NCBI GenBank assembly: GCA_019054805.1
Contig: JAHQIY010000005.1
Coordinates: 1,781,501 to 1,845,500 of the forward strand
From: Brachionus manjavacas
Lineage: Eukaryota; Rotifera; Eurotatoria; Ploima; Brachionidae
DNA length: 64,000 nucleotides
Reading direction: 5' to 3'
In this document: positions 53,667 to 64,000 of the stretch, in pieces
Layout of the letters: the number at the start of each line of letters is the position of its first letter
How positions within the stretch are numbered: the stretch's first letter is position 1
Made by a program: the position numbers and the translations under genes
Notes under the pieces: model-generated
What the model was told of the DNA's origin: nothing
The model's database searches: none
Seen by the model: the letters and a program-made list of their open reading frames with translations, nothing else

Positions 53667-56600
53667 CTGGGTTTTTTTTACAACTTTTTTTTTCTTTGGT
53701 CTATTCTCTATGCTTTAACATTTAAATCTAAAATAAGACGGCTTTTGGGTTATTCAAGTTCTATTCGGGTATAATTTATTATACGCTCGATAATTTCGAG
53801 ATCATCTCGGGAATAATTGCTCAAAACAAATGATTACTTTAGTTTATAGTTAAAATTTTAATTATTTCAAAATTTACAAAGTATAAACAAATAGGGTTTT
53901 TAGCTGAAAAAAAATCTTAAAAACTATTAATATTTATTTGATTTGGATGAGTATTTTTTCCGAATATTTTCGGAATCATTAGAGGTATTCTGCCAGTCCG
54001 GTTTTTCTTACCATCATTTTCAAAATATTTATTTTGACAAAAGAAAACAAAAAAGTTAAACCTTAACTCGGAGACCCAAGAATTTGAAAAAATTTATTTT
54101 TGTCAAAAGAAAAACAAGAGAAAAGAAAAAACGAGAACGAAAGCCCAAGATTTGGTTGATCTTTTTTGTTGCATGTCTTTGACGCTGCTCGGCTAGTTGA
54201 TTGACAATGACTGATTAACTCTTGCTTATCTACACCATATATTTAATATTACTGTCTATTAAACTCATAAAATTTTTTTCTTTCTGATTAGTTTAATTTA
54301 ATTAAGTAAATAAAATTAACCTAAATATAAATTTTTTTTAAAGAAAATAAAAACTATTTCAAATCTTTGAGCAAAATTATCTTTAAAATCGTGTCTTTAA
54401 TTTGAGCTATTGTTTGAGATCAGTCTGGTCCATTTGACGCATTAGACTCGATTCAAGCAAATAGTTACGCCATTATTACAAGTCACCTAAAGTCCGTTTT
54501 GATTTCTGAACATTAGGTTGTGTCTCACGGTCAGCAAAAACTCCAAAGACAACAAAAATAAAAGTGGCTTTGTTCGGCTTCGGCTAAATCTTATAAAAAC
54601 AAAGGCCCAAATGAAACGAAACCTCAAAAAGCCGATTTGAACAAAAAGCTCAAGCAACAAGCTCTTAAATTTGTTTGCTAAACATTGTTAGATGAAAATC
54701 AAGACTGATGGTAGACTAATAGATCAATCTTGTGTATTGAATTCCTAAAAGCACATAATCCTTGGTATTAAGCCTTGTCATCCCGAAACTTTGCAGCGAT
54801 TAGATCGCTATTCTCAAGTGTATAATAGAAAATCTATCATGCAAAATATCCAAGAGGCAAAATCGGTAATTTGTTCAACGAAACTAATCACCAAATTTTA
54901 TTCCTCATTGCACAATATTAATAAAAATTTGCCAAATTATTCAATTATTAATTTGAGTTATCTAACCTTTAAAACGCCTCTCAACAGAATAAAATCCTAA
55001 ACAAAGAAATAAGATATTTTATTAAATGAATAGAACAAATCAATGAAAGCCATGAAAAACATTGGTTTTCTTTTTGATACATGTTCGTTTGGAAACTCGT
55101 GTTATTTAAATTGTTGCTAAAACACATTTTCGTATTTGACCAAATGGTTAACTTTTTGTTTGACAAATTAAATTTTGTTTCTTAAATTTGTAAAAGTCAC
55201 ACAGAATAAATATTAAGATAAAGCACTAAGATATTTCACATGGGTTTTGCGCGGTGTAAATTAAACCTTGCCGCAAAGTCACATCCAAACGATTTGCAAC
55301 AAAACTGGGCCTTTTTTTTTGTTGAAAAAAAAAAAGTAATTAAATACTTTAATTAGATTTGAACTAAGAAATCAAACGAATCTCTTTGAAAGTATAGTTG
55401 ATAATTTATCAAGATTTTCTAAAGCAAATATCGAGTATGAAAATGATTGAGAATTAGTGATGACATGCAACTAAATCAAACAAACAAATCTTTAAATTAG
55501 GTTTAAAGTTAATTACTTTTTTTTAAATGAAAGAAAATGAAAATAGCCCTTGGCCAATCTTAATTGCAATTGGGCACCTTGGCCGACTGAGTCAAATTTC
55601 CAAAATCTAATAAAATTAAATCGAGTGAAATTAATTTCCAGTTTTCTGGTCAATGAACATCCACTCTAACTGATTTTCTGGTCTGTTCTGATGTGAAAAT
55701 TTCTTACTGTTTCTAGATATGATCAGATAATTGAATTCTGGAAACCGTAGTAGGTTTTGTTCGACAACTGGACATTTTTTCATCTACTTTTAAGTTCTAT
55801 GGCTTTTGAACAATCTGTTTCATGCGAATATTTTTTTTTCAAGGGAGATAGAAATGGAGACATATCGGAAATAGGAAAGTTTTTTTTTTCATTGTGAACA
55901 ATACAAAAATTAGTCCCAACTAAAATCAATTCAAATATTTAGCTGCAATTGAAGCGCAAAATCAGGAAACTGTTCAATACTTGAAGACAAACAAATTGAA
56001 ACGCGATTATTTCAACGAGTTAATCGAAATAAACAAATTTATTAATCTAGTCATGCTATGTGCTCACTGAGTATACCTTTAATTGATTTTTTTCTCTCGA
56101 TATGTTCATTTCAAAGTCCATTACCGGTTCGACTAATTCGAACTACTCTACCAATAATTAAAATTTAATTAAGTCATACAAAACAAAAATCTAAATCCTT
56201 AGACTAATTTTTTTTTGGCATACATGCTAAATAATTTTTAACTTAAAAGTATAAGTTAAAAATTTTATTTAATTAAATTTTTCAATAAAATATTTTTCTC
56301 TTTATTTTTGAATTTATCTTTAAATTAACAGCTAAACAGGCTGTGATTTTGATGTGCTTTCTTAATTTATCATTTAGACGATTTTTTCTAAAAAAACAAT
56401 TCAATTTAAAAAAATTAATGTGAAAATCTTCCATTCCTTGACCAAAATATCCGATAATAATCCATTTTTTCTCTTTCTCGAAGTCTGTCCTAGTCTTGGA
56501 AGACAAATTTTAGCTCATTTTGAAGCTCTTGAGGCAAAGTTTAAAAAAATGTACAGCTTTTTAATTTTAAAATTTTCCTTAAACCTTTAGAATTGGTACA

Positions 56601-59600
56601 AAACTTTATTTTTTGGTAATTTTAGGAGCATTTTTAAGGTCAAAGGCAAATTTCAAAATTAAATAGCAGTACATTTTTTTAATTTTTGTCTCAAGAGCTT
56701 CAAACGAGCTATTATTTGTATTCCATTCCTTTTAGAAAGAAGGAATTAAATAACATATATTGTCTTAATTTTGTAATTCTAAAAAAGTACGATCGAATTT
56801 AGCTAGTTAAATTAATAGTTCAAATTTAAAGTTTAAAAAAAAATATTCAGATAGTTTATTTTCTGTCACATATAGACCAAAAAGAATCAAGAAGACTCCT
56901 TTCTAAAACCAAGAATTCCTTAGTAGAGAAAAATAAGCTATTATTCTTTAAATGTCTTGCTTGATAAATTAAATTGTCATAATGAAAATTAGCAACATAT
57001 CATAATTTTAGAAACTTGAAAAAAATAGCATATTTTTGGTGTTTTTATGTCAAAAAGATTAAAAATTTTACTTGAAAAAAAAAACAGATAATCAAAAATT
57101 GATCTAAATGTTAAATATAATTAAAATAATATTCTGGACATTATTAGGTATAAAAATTTAATTTTCTGTAATTTAGTATATAATTTATTATTAATATCAA
57201 TATCAAATATATGGGTGCATTTGAAGAAGATTAGTCTCCAATAGTTGAAAACGAATTAATTAAATTAGATATCTTTTAAATCGTTCGTAAACTTAAAAAA
57301 AATTAAATTTTTAAGACCTATTGAAATCTCTACAAAATTATATTATTTTAACTAGTTTTGTTTTATTTATTGATTTATATTTGTAAAAAATTAAGTGAAA
57401 AAAATCCTTACTTTTAAATTAATGAAAATTTGCGAATTCATTAATTCAAATGGCAATAAAATCAAAAATTTAGCTTCCATAGAAATTTTCCTTGTAAGAC
57501 TTCTCCGCAAGTTCTCATTCATTTTATTACCATTTAGCTTAAATCAATTCTTTCATAATTTCTAATGTTTTCTTGTATTCCTTTAACTTCGTTTTCAATG
57601 TCTTTCCGAGATACATGCATGCATGGATTACAAAAATAAAAGTAAAAATGAGCAGGCCTAAATTATCGCCCGATTCTAGGATACGTGCTTTTTTGATAAA
57701 AAAAGGCATAAGAAATATATAATTATACTAGGTTTCGAATATTATTAGAGCAAAAAGTTGATTACAACTTATTAGATTTGAAAAGTATTTAGTCATTGTA
57801 AAAAGTGGAAGTTAAAAAAAATTAATTTAGCAAAAATTTTGAAACTAATATAAATTTTTGATGCAAAAGCAAAAAATAGATCAAAAATTGCAATAAACAC
57901 AAAGAAAATAATTTTCTCTGTTCCTAAATCAACTCTTTTCTAAAATTTCTGAAATTGCCCGAAAATAGTCAAAACATCTTCAATGGTACTGTGATCCTAA
58001 AGTAGACTATTTTAACGAACATTGTTGAATTAATTAATCTTAATTTCTCAACCTGATTTTCTACTTTTATAAAAACCGTGTTTTTATAAGCTAGTAGATT
58101 TTTAAATAATTCATTTTTTTCGATATTATGAAATTGAAATATCCTTTAAAAATTTAAATTAAATAAGAGAAATATTCAAAAAAGCTAAATTTTATGATCC
58201 AAAAATGAGGTTCATGAGCATGGATACCTTAAAATGATAAAATCGATCTTCGTTTTAAAACACACTAAACATAATACAGAATATGAATTTTTTTATTTTC
58301 ACTTGGCATATTAATTTCGTAACATTTAATGAAAAACCTTCGATTTAATATTTTGCTTTAATCATCTTTTAGAAATTTAATTTCATTTATTTATACGATT
58401 AAAAATTTATAAAGCAAATAATTCTTGGATAATTAAAAATTTATCCGCCAAAATAAGTAAATAAACTTTGTTTTGATTAGTTATTAATTTTTGAAAATAC
58501 ACCTATAATTAAAAATTTCCATTTACTTGGAAATACGAAAATACCAATATTTAAAAATATTTTTAATCTACTATTTTATTTTATTTACTTTTTTAAGAGT
58601 TAAAAAGTCGCCAAAAAAACTCGATAAAACCCAATGTTTAATTAAAGAATGTCTACTTTATAAACAAATCTTTGAAAAATTAATCAACCATTAAGCATTT
58701 TGAATCTAATGGGTCATTAAAAGAGATCAATCATCTAAATACTTGGTCTAAAAATTTTACCTTCAACAGTCCATAAGCATTTTAAATGGTAATAAATAGA
58801 TATTATTTCTATTAAAATAATACTTCATTTTTTTTCAGAAATTTTAAAATTATTCTAATTAGATGACGTATTTGATTAATAAATAAATTCAAAAATAATA
58901 CAAATTTTCATTGTCATATAAATTAGAAAAATAAACAAAAAATTTTTAAGTCGAGTTAAAAATTGACAAAAAATTTACGGTAAATTTCTTCAACCATATG
59001 GTTCTCAATAATTTGTTTAACTGATGGAATTAAATTTTTGTTTTTATTTTTAACAAAGATAATGATCTGGAGTGTTTCGAGACAATAATAGTATCAAATC
59101 AGTATTTTTCCAACTTGACTCCAGGAAAAATAAACGCTTTAAAATAAATTAATTGAAATGTAACTAATGAATCATTAGAGCGAATTAAATCGAATAACTT
59201 AATTGATCAGTAAACAGTTCACTAACTCGATCGAATACTGACTGCCTTAATTTCTCAGAAATAAGGTGTTTAGAACAATTTTTATTTTTTTGATAAGACT
59301 AAACACAAAGCGAACTTGACTTGATTTATTAAACTATTATTTTACTAAATATTCGATCTAAATAACTAATTGCTACCTTATTATTTCTTCCTGAAATGTG
59401 CATTACTAAGACATCGAGGAACTGTCATTCCTTATTTCAGTTTTTTTTTTAAGTCTTATAATTCATCAAATTTTTGATTTAAAAAAAGGTTTAGTTTTAA
59501 TCTATCTTTCTCTCAGGAAAAATTGCTCGACTCTAAAAAAGTACGGTTATTTTTTGTTTGATAATTGTTTTGAATTTAAATATAATCAAGTTATGCAATA

Positions 59601-61545
59601 CTTAAAATTGATAATGATTTTCTTTACAATGATAAAGTTTATGTTGATTGAAATGTTATTTGAGAAAAAAAAGTTCAATAGAAGGATCTGGATATTCATT
59701 AAATTAAATAGAAAGAAAGAAAAAAGATTAGTTAAATTTTGAATTTTTTTTAGCAATAAACATCGCCTTATTAGCAAAAATAACAATTTTTGATTTACCT
59801 TAGAAATCGAAACAAAACTTAATATTAAAATTTTTTCTTTAATTTAGTTAAGCGCTTGAAATTTTAAGAAATTAAAATTTTGTAATATACAAATGAAAAA
59901 TACAATTAATATTGAATAAAATCAATTAAAGCACTTTTAGAATCTTATTTCTGCTAATCTCTGCCGCTTTTTTAGGATTTGTAACTGAAATTTGATTCTC
60001 ATTCTTTTAATTATTTAATAAAAGATAAGAAACGAAATTCAATATGGAATTTGATTTTAAAAATAGTGTCATTATTTGTTGGCATAATAGCTTATTTTAT
60101 TATAAGAAAAAAATGAATTTTAAGATGTTTCAAGAAAAAGAAATGCTGTATTTCATCCAATTCATCACAAATCTAGTGCCAAAAGACAAGTATTTAATTC
60201 AATTTATAATGGGAGAATATTTCATTCTTGACGAACAATCAGGCATAATGATTAAAGATATTTCCCTAAAAGAAAAATAAATCAAAAGTCAAATAATTAT
60301 AGATGCATTCATCTCCTGTACTCATCATAGTTTTTTTTAATAAATAATCGATTGCTTTTTCCTTTTTCTCAATTTCAATATTTCCGTGATATAAGTTTTA
60401 ATCTTAAAAAAGTGACCGGAATTCCAACTTAAGTATTCAGATTTATGACTAATTTTGGACTGTTATAAATTGACTAAACAATAGAAGTTAATTTATAGCA
60501 TATTAAGAAAATGAAGATATAAAATACTTTAGGTGATTATCTACTTGTTTTTTTCTTACATAATATTCCATTAGTAGAATTTGAAATATTTAAAATAAAT
60601 GAAATTTGCATTCAAATAAAAGCTAAAAATAATTAAAATAAATTTTTTGTGATTTTTTTTTCTCTAATATTGAAATCCAAAATAAATTTTATTTATTAAA
60701 AAAAATACAATATAGCTACCAAGCTGAATTTTGAACATAAAAAGTTGGCTTCGATTAGTTATTGATTTTAAAGTAATTCCAAGCTTTGGTTCATTATTTA
60801 TTGTTTATCTCAGCATTTATATTATTAGAAAACATTTCTTTAAAAATTGCATTATTCAATTTAGTTAAACTTACAAGGAATAAATAAGAAAACAACAAAA
60901 TTATTTCAAACATGTTTTCTGATTTAACAAAACTAATTAAAAAGAAAAATATAGTGCGTTTTTTTATTAAAAAATTTTATCTTTTAGAAAAATAATGACA
61001 CTTTTTTCTGCCACCTTAACAAAAATTTCTAAGTTCAATTTTAAGATTAACCAATTTTCTGGCTAAAATTTGTCAAAATAAAAAATAACGAATAGAAAAT
61101 TAATTTAATATTTCATCTTAAAAATATTGTTATATTTGATCTTTTTGATAAATCATTTTTTTATAATCTTTAGTTTTTCATTTAAATTTATACAATCTTT
61201 AATTTAATCCCCTTACTAAAAAGATTTAAAACATGATTCGAATAATCTATAATTTGCAAAATTAATAAAACTAACTTAATCAAATATATTTTACATGGTA
61301 TTTTGTAAAAAATCATTTAGTTACTAAATGCAATGCGAAGATTAGCAACCAAAATACTTTGACTTTTTAGGATTAAATAAAAATTTATCTAAATTCACTT
61401 TTTTTTTCTAAATTTTGATTGAAAATAAAAATCTAGAATTTATAAATTAAAAAAAAAATTGTCAGACATTCAAAAGCTAATTTTTAAAAAATTTATTCAA
61501 AAAAATATTTTTAAAGCCTAAATATTTGTTTTTTGATTGAATTAT
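53667..61545. other. Long gene-poor AT-rich region
   Basis: About 7.9 kb with no gene I can support. At 54020-54120 two near copies of the motif TTGACAAAAGAAAACAA / TTGTCAAAAGAAAAACAA lie about 80 bp apart. At 54540-55010 a less AT-rich patch contains broken frames (QALKFVC, CIEFLKAHNPWY, ETLQRLDRYSQVYNRKSIMQ) that look like a decayed coding sequence of unknown origin. The short frames at 59554-59742 and 60044-60280 have no recognisable content. The rest is A/T-rich with homopolymer runs. Confidence 0.5.
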
Positions 61546-63060
61546 TTATTTGCTATTTCGATCAAATTTTTGAACATAATGAACTCGTAATGCAAATGTC
61601 TCTTCATTAGTGTCACTTTCGTTATTAATGAAAACGTAAATTTCCACAAAACCTGTGAACGGGTTTGGTAAAAATCGAAGTGCCAGAGTTTTGGTCTCAT
61701 TTGCCGATAGCTTTAGACGTCTTTCTTTGAAAGTCAACAAGTCATCTCTGTTTGTGTTTAGGATAAAAACTCGCTCAGTTGAATACGGATTAGTGAAAAG
61801 AACTCTTTTTTGTGCTGAAGTATTGGCAGATTGGCTTGAGGAAACAGGTAATGTGAGCTCGAAAGCTTTGGAAATAACTGGTGGCTTACAATTAACATTG
61901 ATAAACCATGAGTGAACTAGATGTGACATTTCGACATCGACCACATTTAAATAATAGTGTCGAGTGCCAGATTTAGATGGTTGAACACCAACATTAATCT
62001 CTTGAACAGAGCTAGCTGGTAGCATGAATTGATCATCTGGTATGGTTGACATTTCATCAGACAAATTAGCGAAACATTTAACCAATCTTGATGAACTAGT
62101 TCCTCTGAGAACCAAGCTAAATCGGCTTGTTTGTCCAAGTGAACAAGCTACATCAATTCTCTCAAGTGAATGAACATAAATTTTCCAAATTTGTAGTGGT
62201 ACTGCAAAATACTGGTCTGCATAGATGGCTAGATAAAATTTTTTAACACTTGGAGAGGGACCAGTGGCCACTTTTATAAAAATATCATGAGGCTCTCCGA
62301 TCGTGACAGGTCTTGATTCACAAACAACGTTTGGATCACTTGCCCTCACATATATTTGACTTGTTCCTTGGTCAACTGCAGTTCCATAAAGGTTTAAATC
62401 TGCGGCGTTCAGAGCCGAATTTGAGTTAGAGGCCAGGACTCGCGCTGACGAAGGCAATCGAATTGTTTTCTTTAGAAATGTGTTTTCACATTCATTAAAG
62501 CGAAATGTTTGATTGACTACGTGAGGTTGTTGGTCTATAACAAGACTTAAAATGGCAATAGGGTTTCCGTCATTTGCTCGAAAGTAAATGTTGGACTTTT
62601 TCATTTCGTATTTGGGTTTATCCAAAGGAACTAAGCCATTTTGGTCAATCATTGTATTTGAGGAATCTGTTTTAAATGTTTGGTATTTGAATGGTATATT
62701 TATGGTTTCTTTTGGTCTGAGAAAAACTTGAGGATATCTTATTACAACGTCCTTTTTTTCTCCATTGCCGACTCCTACCGGAATGGCCTCTTGCTTGTGG
62801 AACATATTTTCTTCTATTTGAGTGTAAATTTGATGCAATAATTTCAAATGACGCCACTCTCTAGAATCAGTTACAACTTGAATTTCCGCATCATCAATCA
62901 TAATTGTGACTGTCTGAGCTTCATTATAAGGATTTGTAATGACAAACTCGAAAAATTCCACTATGCCAAAATTTGGATAAATTGTATACTCAGTTGTAAT
63001 ATACTCATTGAGTTTATTCATTATTTGATCATGTTTGGTTTGATTACGATAGAATTCCAT
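61546..63060 (-). CDS. NPHP4: Nephrocystin-4, C-terminal part (5' portion unresolved)
   Basis: Nephrocystin-4 is a scaffold of the ciliary transition zone that binds NPHP1 and RPGRIP1L. This 504-codon exon covers a C-terminal part made of Ig/MSP-like beta domains. Recognisable stretches are GIVEFFEFVITNPYNEAQTV, DSREWRHLK, EENMFH, VFLRPKETINIPFKYQTF, HSWFINVNCKPPVIS, LFTNPYSTERVFIL and GFVEIYVFINN near the end. The animal protein is much longer (human 1426 aa), so more exons should lie at higher coordinates, beyond or near the window edge. The first ATG at 63060 is probably internal: a splice acceptor (TTTTTTAAAG) lies just upstream. A possible further exon, 63185-63245 (IDPKMINHHLLPSEIQII), has good splice signals but its phase does not fit, so I leave it out. 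Identification is from memory of the family. Confidence 0.75.
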   Translation of the reverse strand: MEFYRNQTKHDQIMNKLNEYITTEYTIYPNFGIVEFFEFVITNPYNEAQTVTIMIDDAEIQVVTDSREWRHLKLLHQIYTQIEENMFHKQEAIPVGVGNGEKKDVVIRYPQVFLRPKETINIPFKYQTFKTDSSNTMIDQNGLVPLDKPKYEMKKSNIYFRANDGNPIAILSLVIDQQPHVVNQTFRFNECENTFLKKTIRLPSSARVLASNSNSALNAADLNLYGTAVDQGTSQIYVRASDPNVVCESRPVTIGEPHDIFIKVATGPSPSVKKFYLAIYADQYFAVPLQIWKIYVHSLERIDVACSLGQTSRFSLVLRGTSSSRLVKCFANLSDEMSTIPDDQFMLPASSVQEINVGVQPSKSGTRHYYLNVVDVEMSHLVHSWFINVNCKPPVISKAFELTLPVSSSQSANTSAQKRVLFTNPYSTERVFILNTNRDDLLTFKERRLKLSANETKTLALRFLPNPFTGFVEIYVFINNESDTNEETFALRVHYVQKFDRNSK

Positions 63061-64000
63061 AATTCTTTAAAAAATAGTATAAGATATTTTGATTAAAAAG
63101 TTTAAATTTTTATTCTGATTTTTAATTATTTATTTTAAGAATAAATAATTAAAGATTTTGAGTATTTTCTTGATTGAAAATTACATTAATAATTTGAATC
63201 TCCGATGGTAGTAAATGATGATTAATCATTTTTGGATCGATATTACTGAAAAAAATTAAAATTACTGAATTTTCATAACTTGTATTATTTATGATAAAAT
63301 TAATAATAAAAATATTTTTTTTTATTATAAGATTCATAATTTTTTCTAATTTTCAATATAAAAAATATAAAAAAAATTTTTTTCTATATCTCAAATGGCC
63401 GATTTTTAAATCGGCCAAATATTTGACTCAAACAAAAAACAAACAATAAGCATCAACTTTTAAAAATATGCTCATAAGACGTTGAAGAAAACCAAAATTA
63501 TTTGACAATTTAGAAAATACATTTTCAAGTGAATCGAAAGCTTTCCTTAATTTTCTTATTTTAGGTCTGCATTCATTTTAAATAATATTCTGTTCGGATC
63601 AAAACCTGGAATAAAATAAGATAAAAGACCAATCTTTTGAAATATATTTGAGAACTTTTATATTTAAACATTATTTTTATAGGTAACTTTTGGTTTTTTT
63701 TTAGATCAAATTTTTAAATGATCTGCCATTTTTTTGATGTTCAGTTAAAATTGATGATTTTTCAGAAATTTTGGTGAATTGATTAAAACAAGCCGTAAAC
63801 TATTTACAAAACTAATTTGATTTAATCAACTTTTATACATTTATTAATTTTCTTTTAAATTGACTTAAATAGCTAAACTATTTGGGATGTTCTACAGATG
63901 AAAATTTTACATTTTTTATTTCATTCAATTTTTGAGGATTCGTAATTGTTATAAATAAATTTAAATTTCCTTAAATTGCTTTTTTCAAAAAAATTCAAAA
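63061..64000. other. Intronic or intergenic region upstream of the nephrocystin-4 exon
   Basis: Contains the unresolved candidate exon 63185-63245 and a 22-bp palindrome at 63396-63417. The rest is AT-rich and is probably an intron of the - strand gene. Confidence 0.4.
63396..63417. repeat. Near-perfect 22-bp palindrome
   Basis: TGGCCGATTT, TT, AAATCGGCCA: 10-bp perfect arms with a 2-base centre, notable for its G+C content in very AT-rich DNA. It may be a transposon end or a protein-binding site; nothing around it decides this. Confidence 0.7.

Noticed and set aside
59554..60280. Small frames at 59554-59742, its antisense, and 60044-60280
   Set aside because: AT-driven composition (Lys/Phe/Ile/Asn), no signal peptide, no splice partners and no recognisable motif.

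Overview
This is an AT-rich animal nuclear window with spliced genes (short GT-AG introns, mostly 47-65 nt), intronless housekeeping genes, many relics of non-LTR retrotransposons, DNA-transposon miniatures and a SINE. The gene set (rotatin, nephrocystin-4, C6orf120 and C4orf33 homologues, Pur-alpha, POLD2, HSP10/HSP60, a two-Ig cell-surface protein) is metazoan. Very high A+T, tiny introns and a MetX-type acyltransferase would suit a small-genome invertebrate such as a monogonont rotifer, but the phylum is inference; no marker in the window settles it. No bacterial operons, rRNA genes, CRISPR arrays or viral genomes were seen.

Layout. 1-4.5 kb: POLD2 and Pur-alpha copy 1 on the + strand, then a deleted pogo/Tigger-like transposon. 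4.5-11.2 kb: accessory DNA holding a candidate secreted-peptide gene (6322-7467) and relics of three LINE types. 11.2-12.3 kb: Pur-alpha copy 2, almost identical to copy 1 from its promoter to the stop codon but with unrelated flanks. 12.3-18.5 kb: no host gene; two Tc1/mariner-type miniatures and a nearly full-length but broken jockey/CR1-like LINE. 18.5-22.8 kb: a very compact alternating block, PLPBP (+), a MetX-like acyltransferase (-), C6orf120 homologue (+) and the 3' end of rotatin (-). 22.6-39.9 kb: rotatin on the - strand; I could resolve 13 exons whose phases all agree, and its long introns hold a MITE, LINE and RT relics and two large inverted repeats. 40.1-47.2 kb (all -): C4orf33 homologue with an added signal-like leader, an orphan single-pass membrane protein, and an orphan disordered protein; two SINE copies lie here. 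48.7-51.2 kb: HSP10 (-) and HSP60 (+) head to head across a 382-bp promoter with good heat-shock elements. 51.8-53.7 kb: a LINE 3' end and a two-Ig surface protein (-). 53.7-61.5 kb: very AT-rich DNA without a gene I can support. 61.5-63.1 kb: C-terminal part of nephrocystin-4 (-).

Genes that work together: HSP10/HSP60 form the mitochondrial chaperonin and share a promoter. Rotatin and nephrocystin-4 are both centriole/cilium proteins. PLPBP (PLP homeostasis) and the MetX-like enzyme (Ser/homoserine O-acylation, feeding PLP-dependent sulfur amino acid synthesis) are convergent neighbours, which may be chance. All splice models were derived by eye from the sequence, with no transcript evidence.
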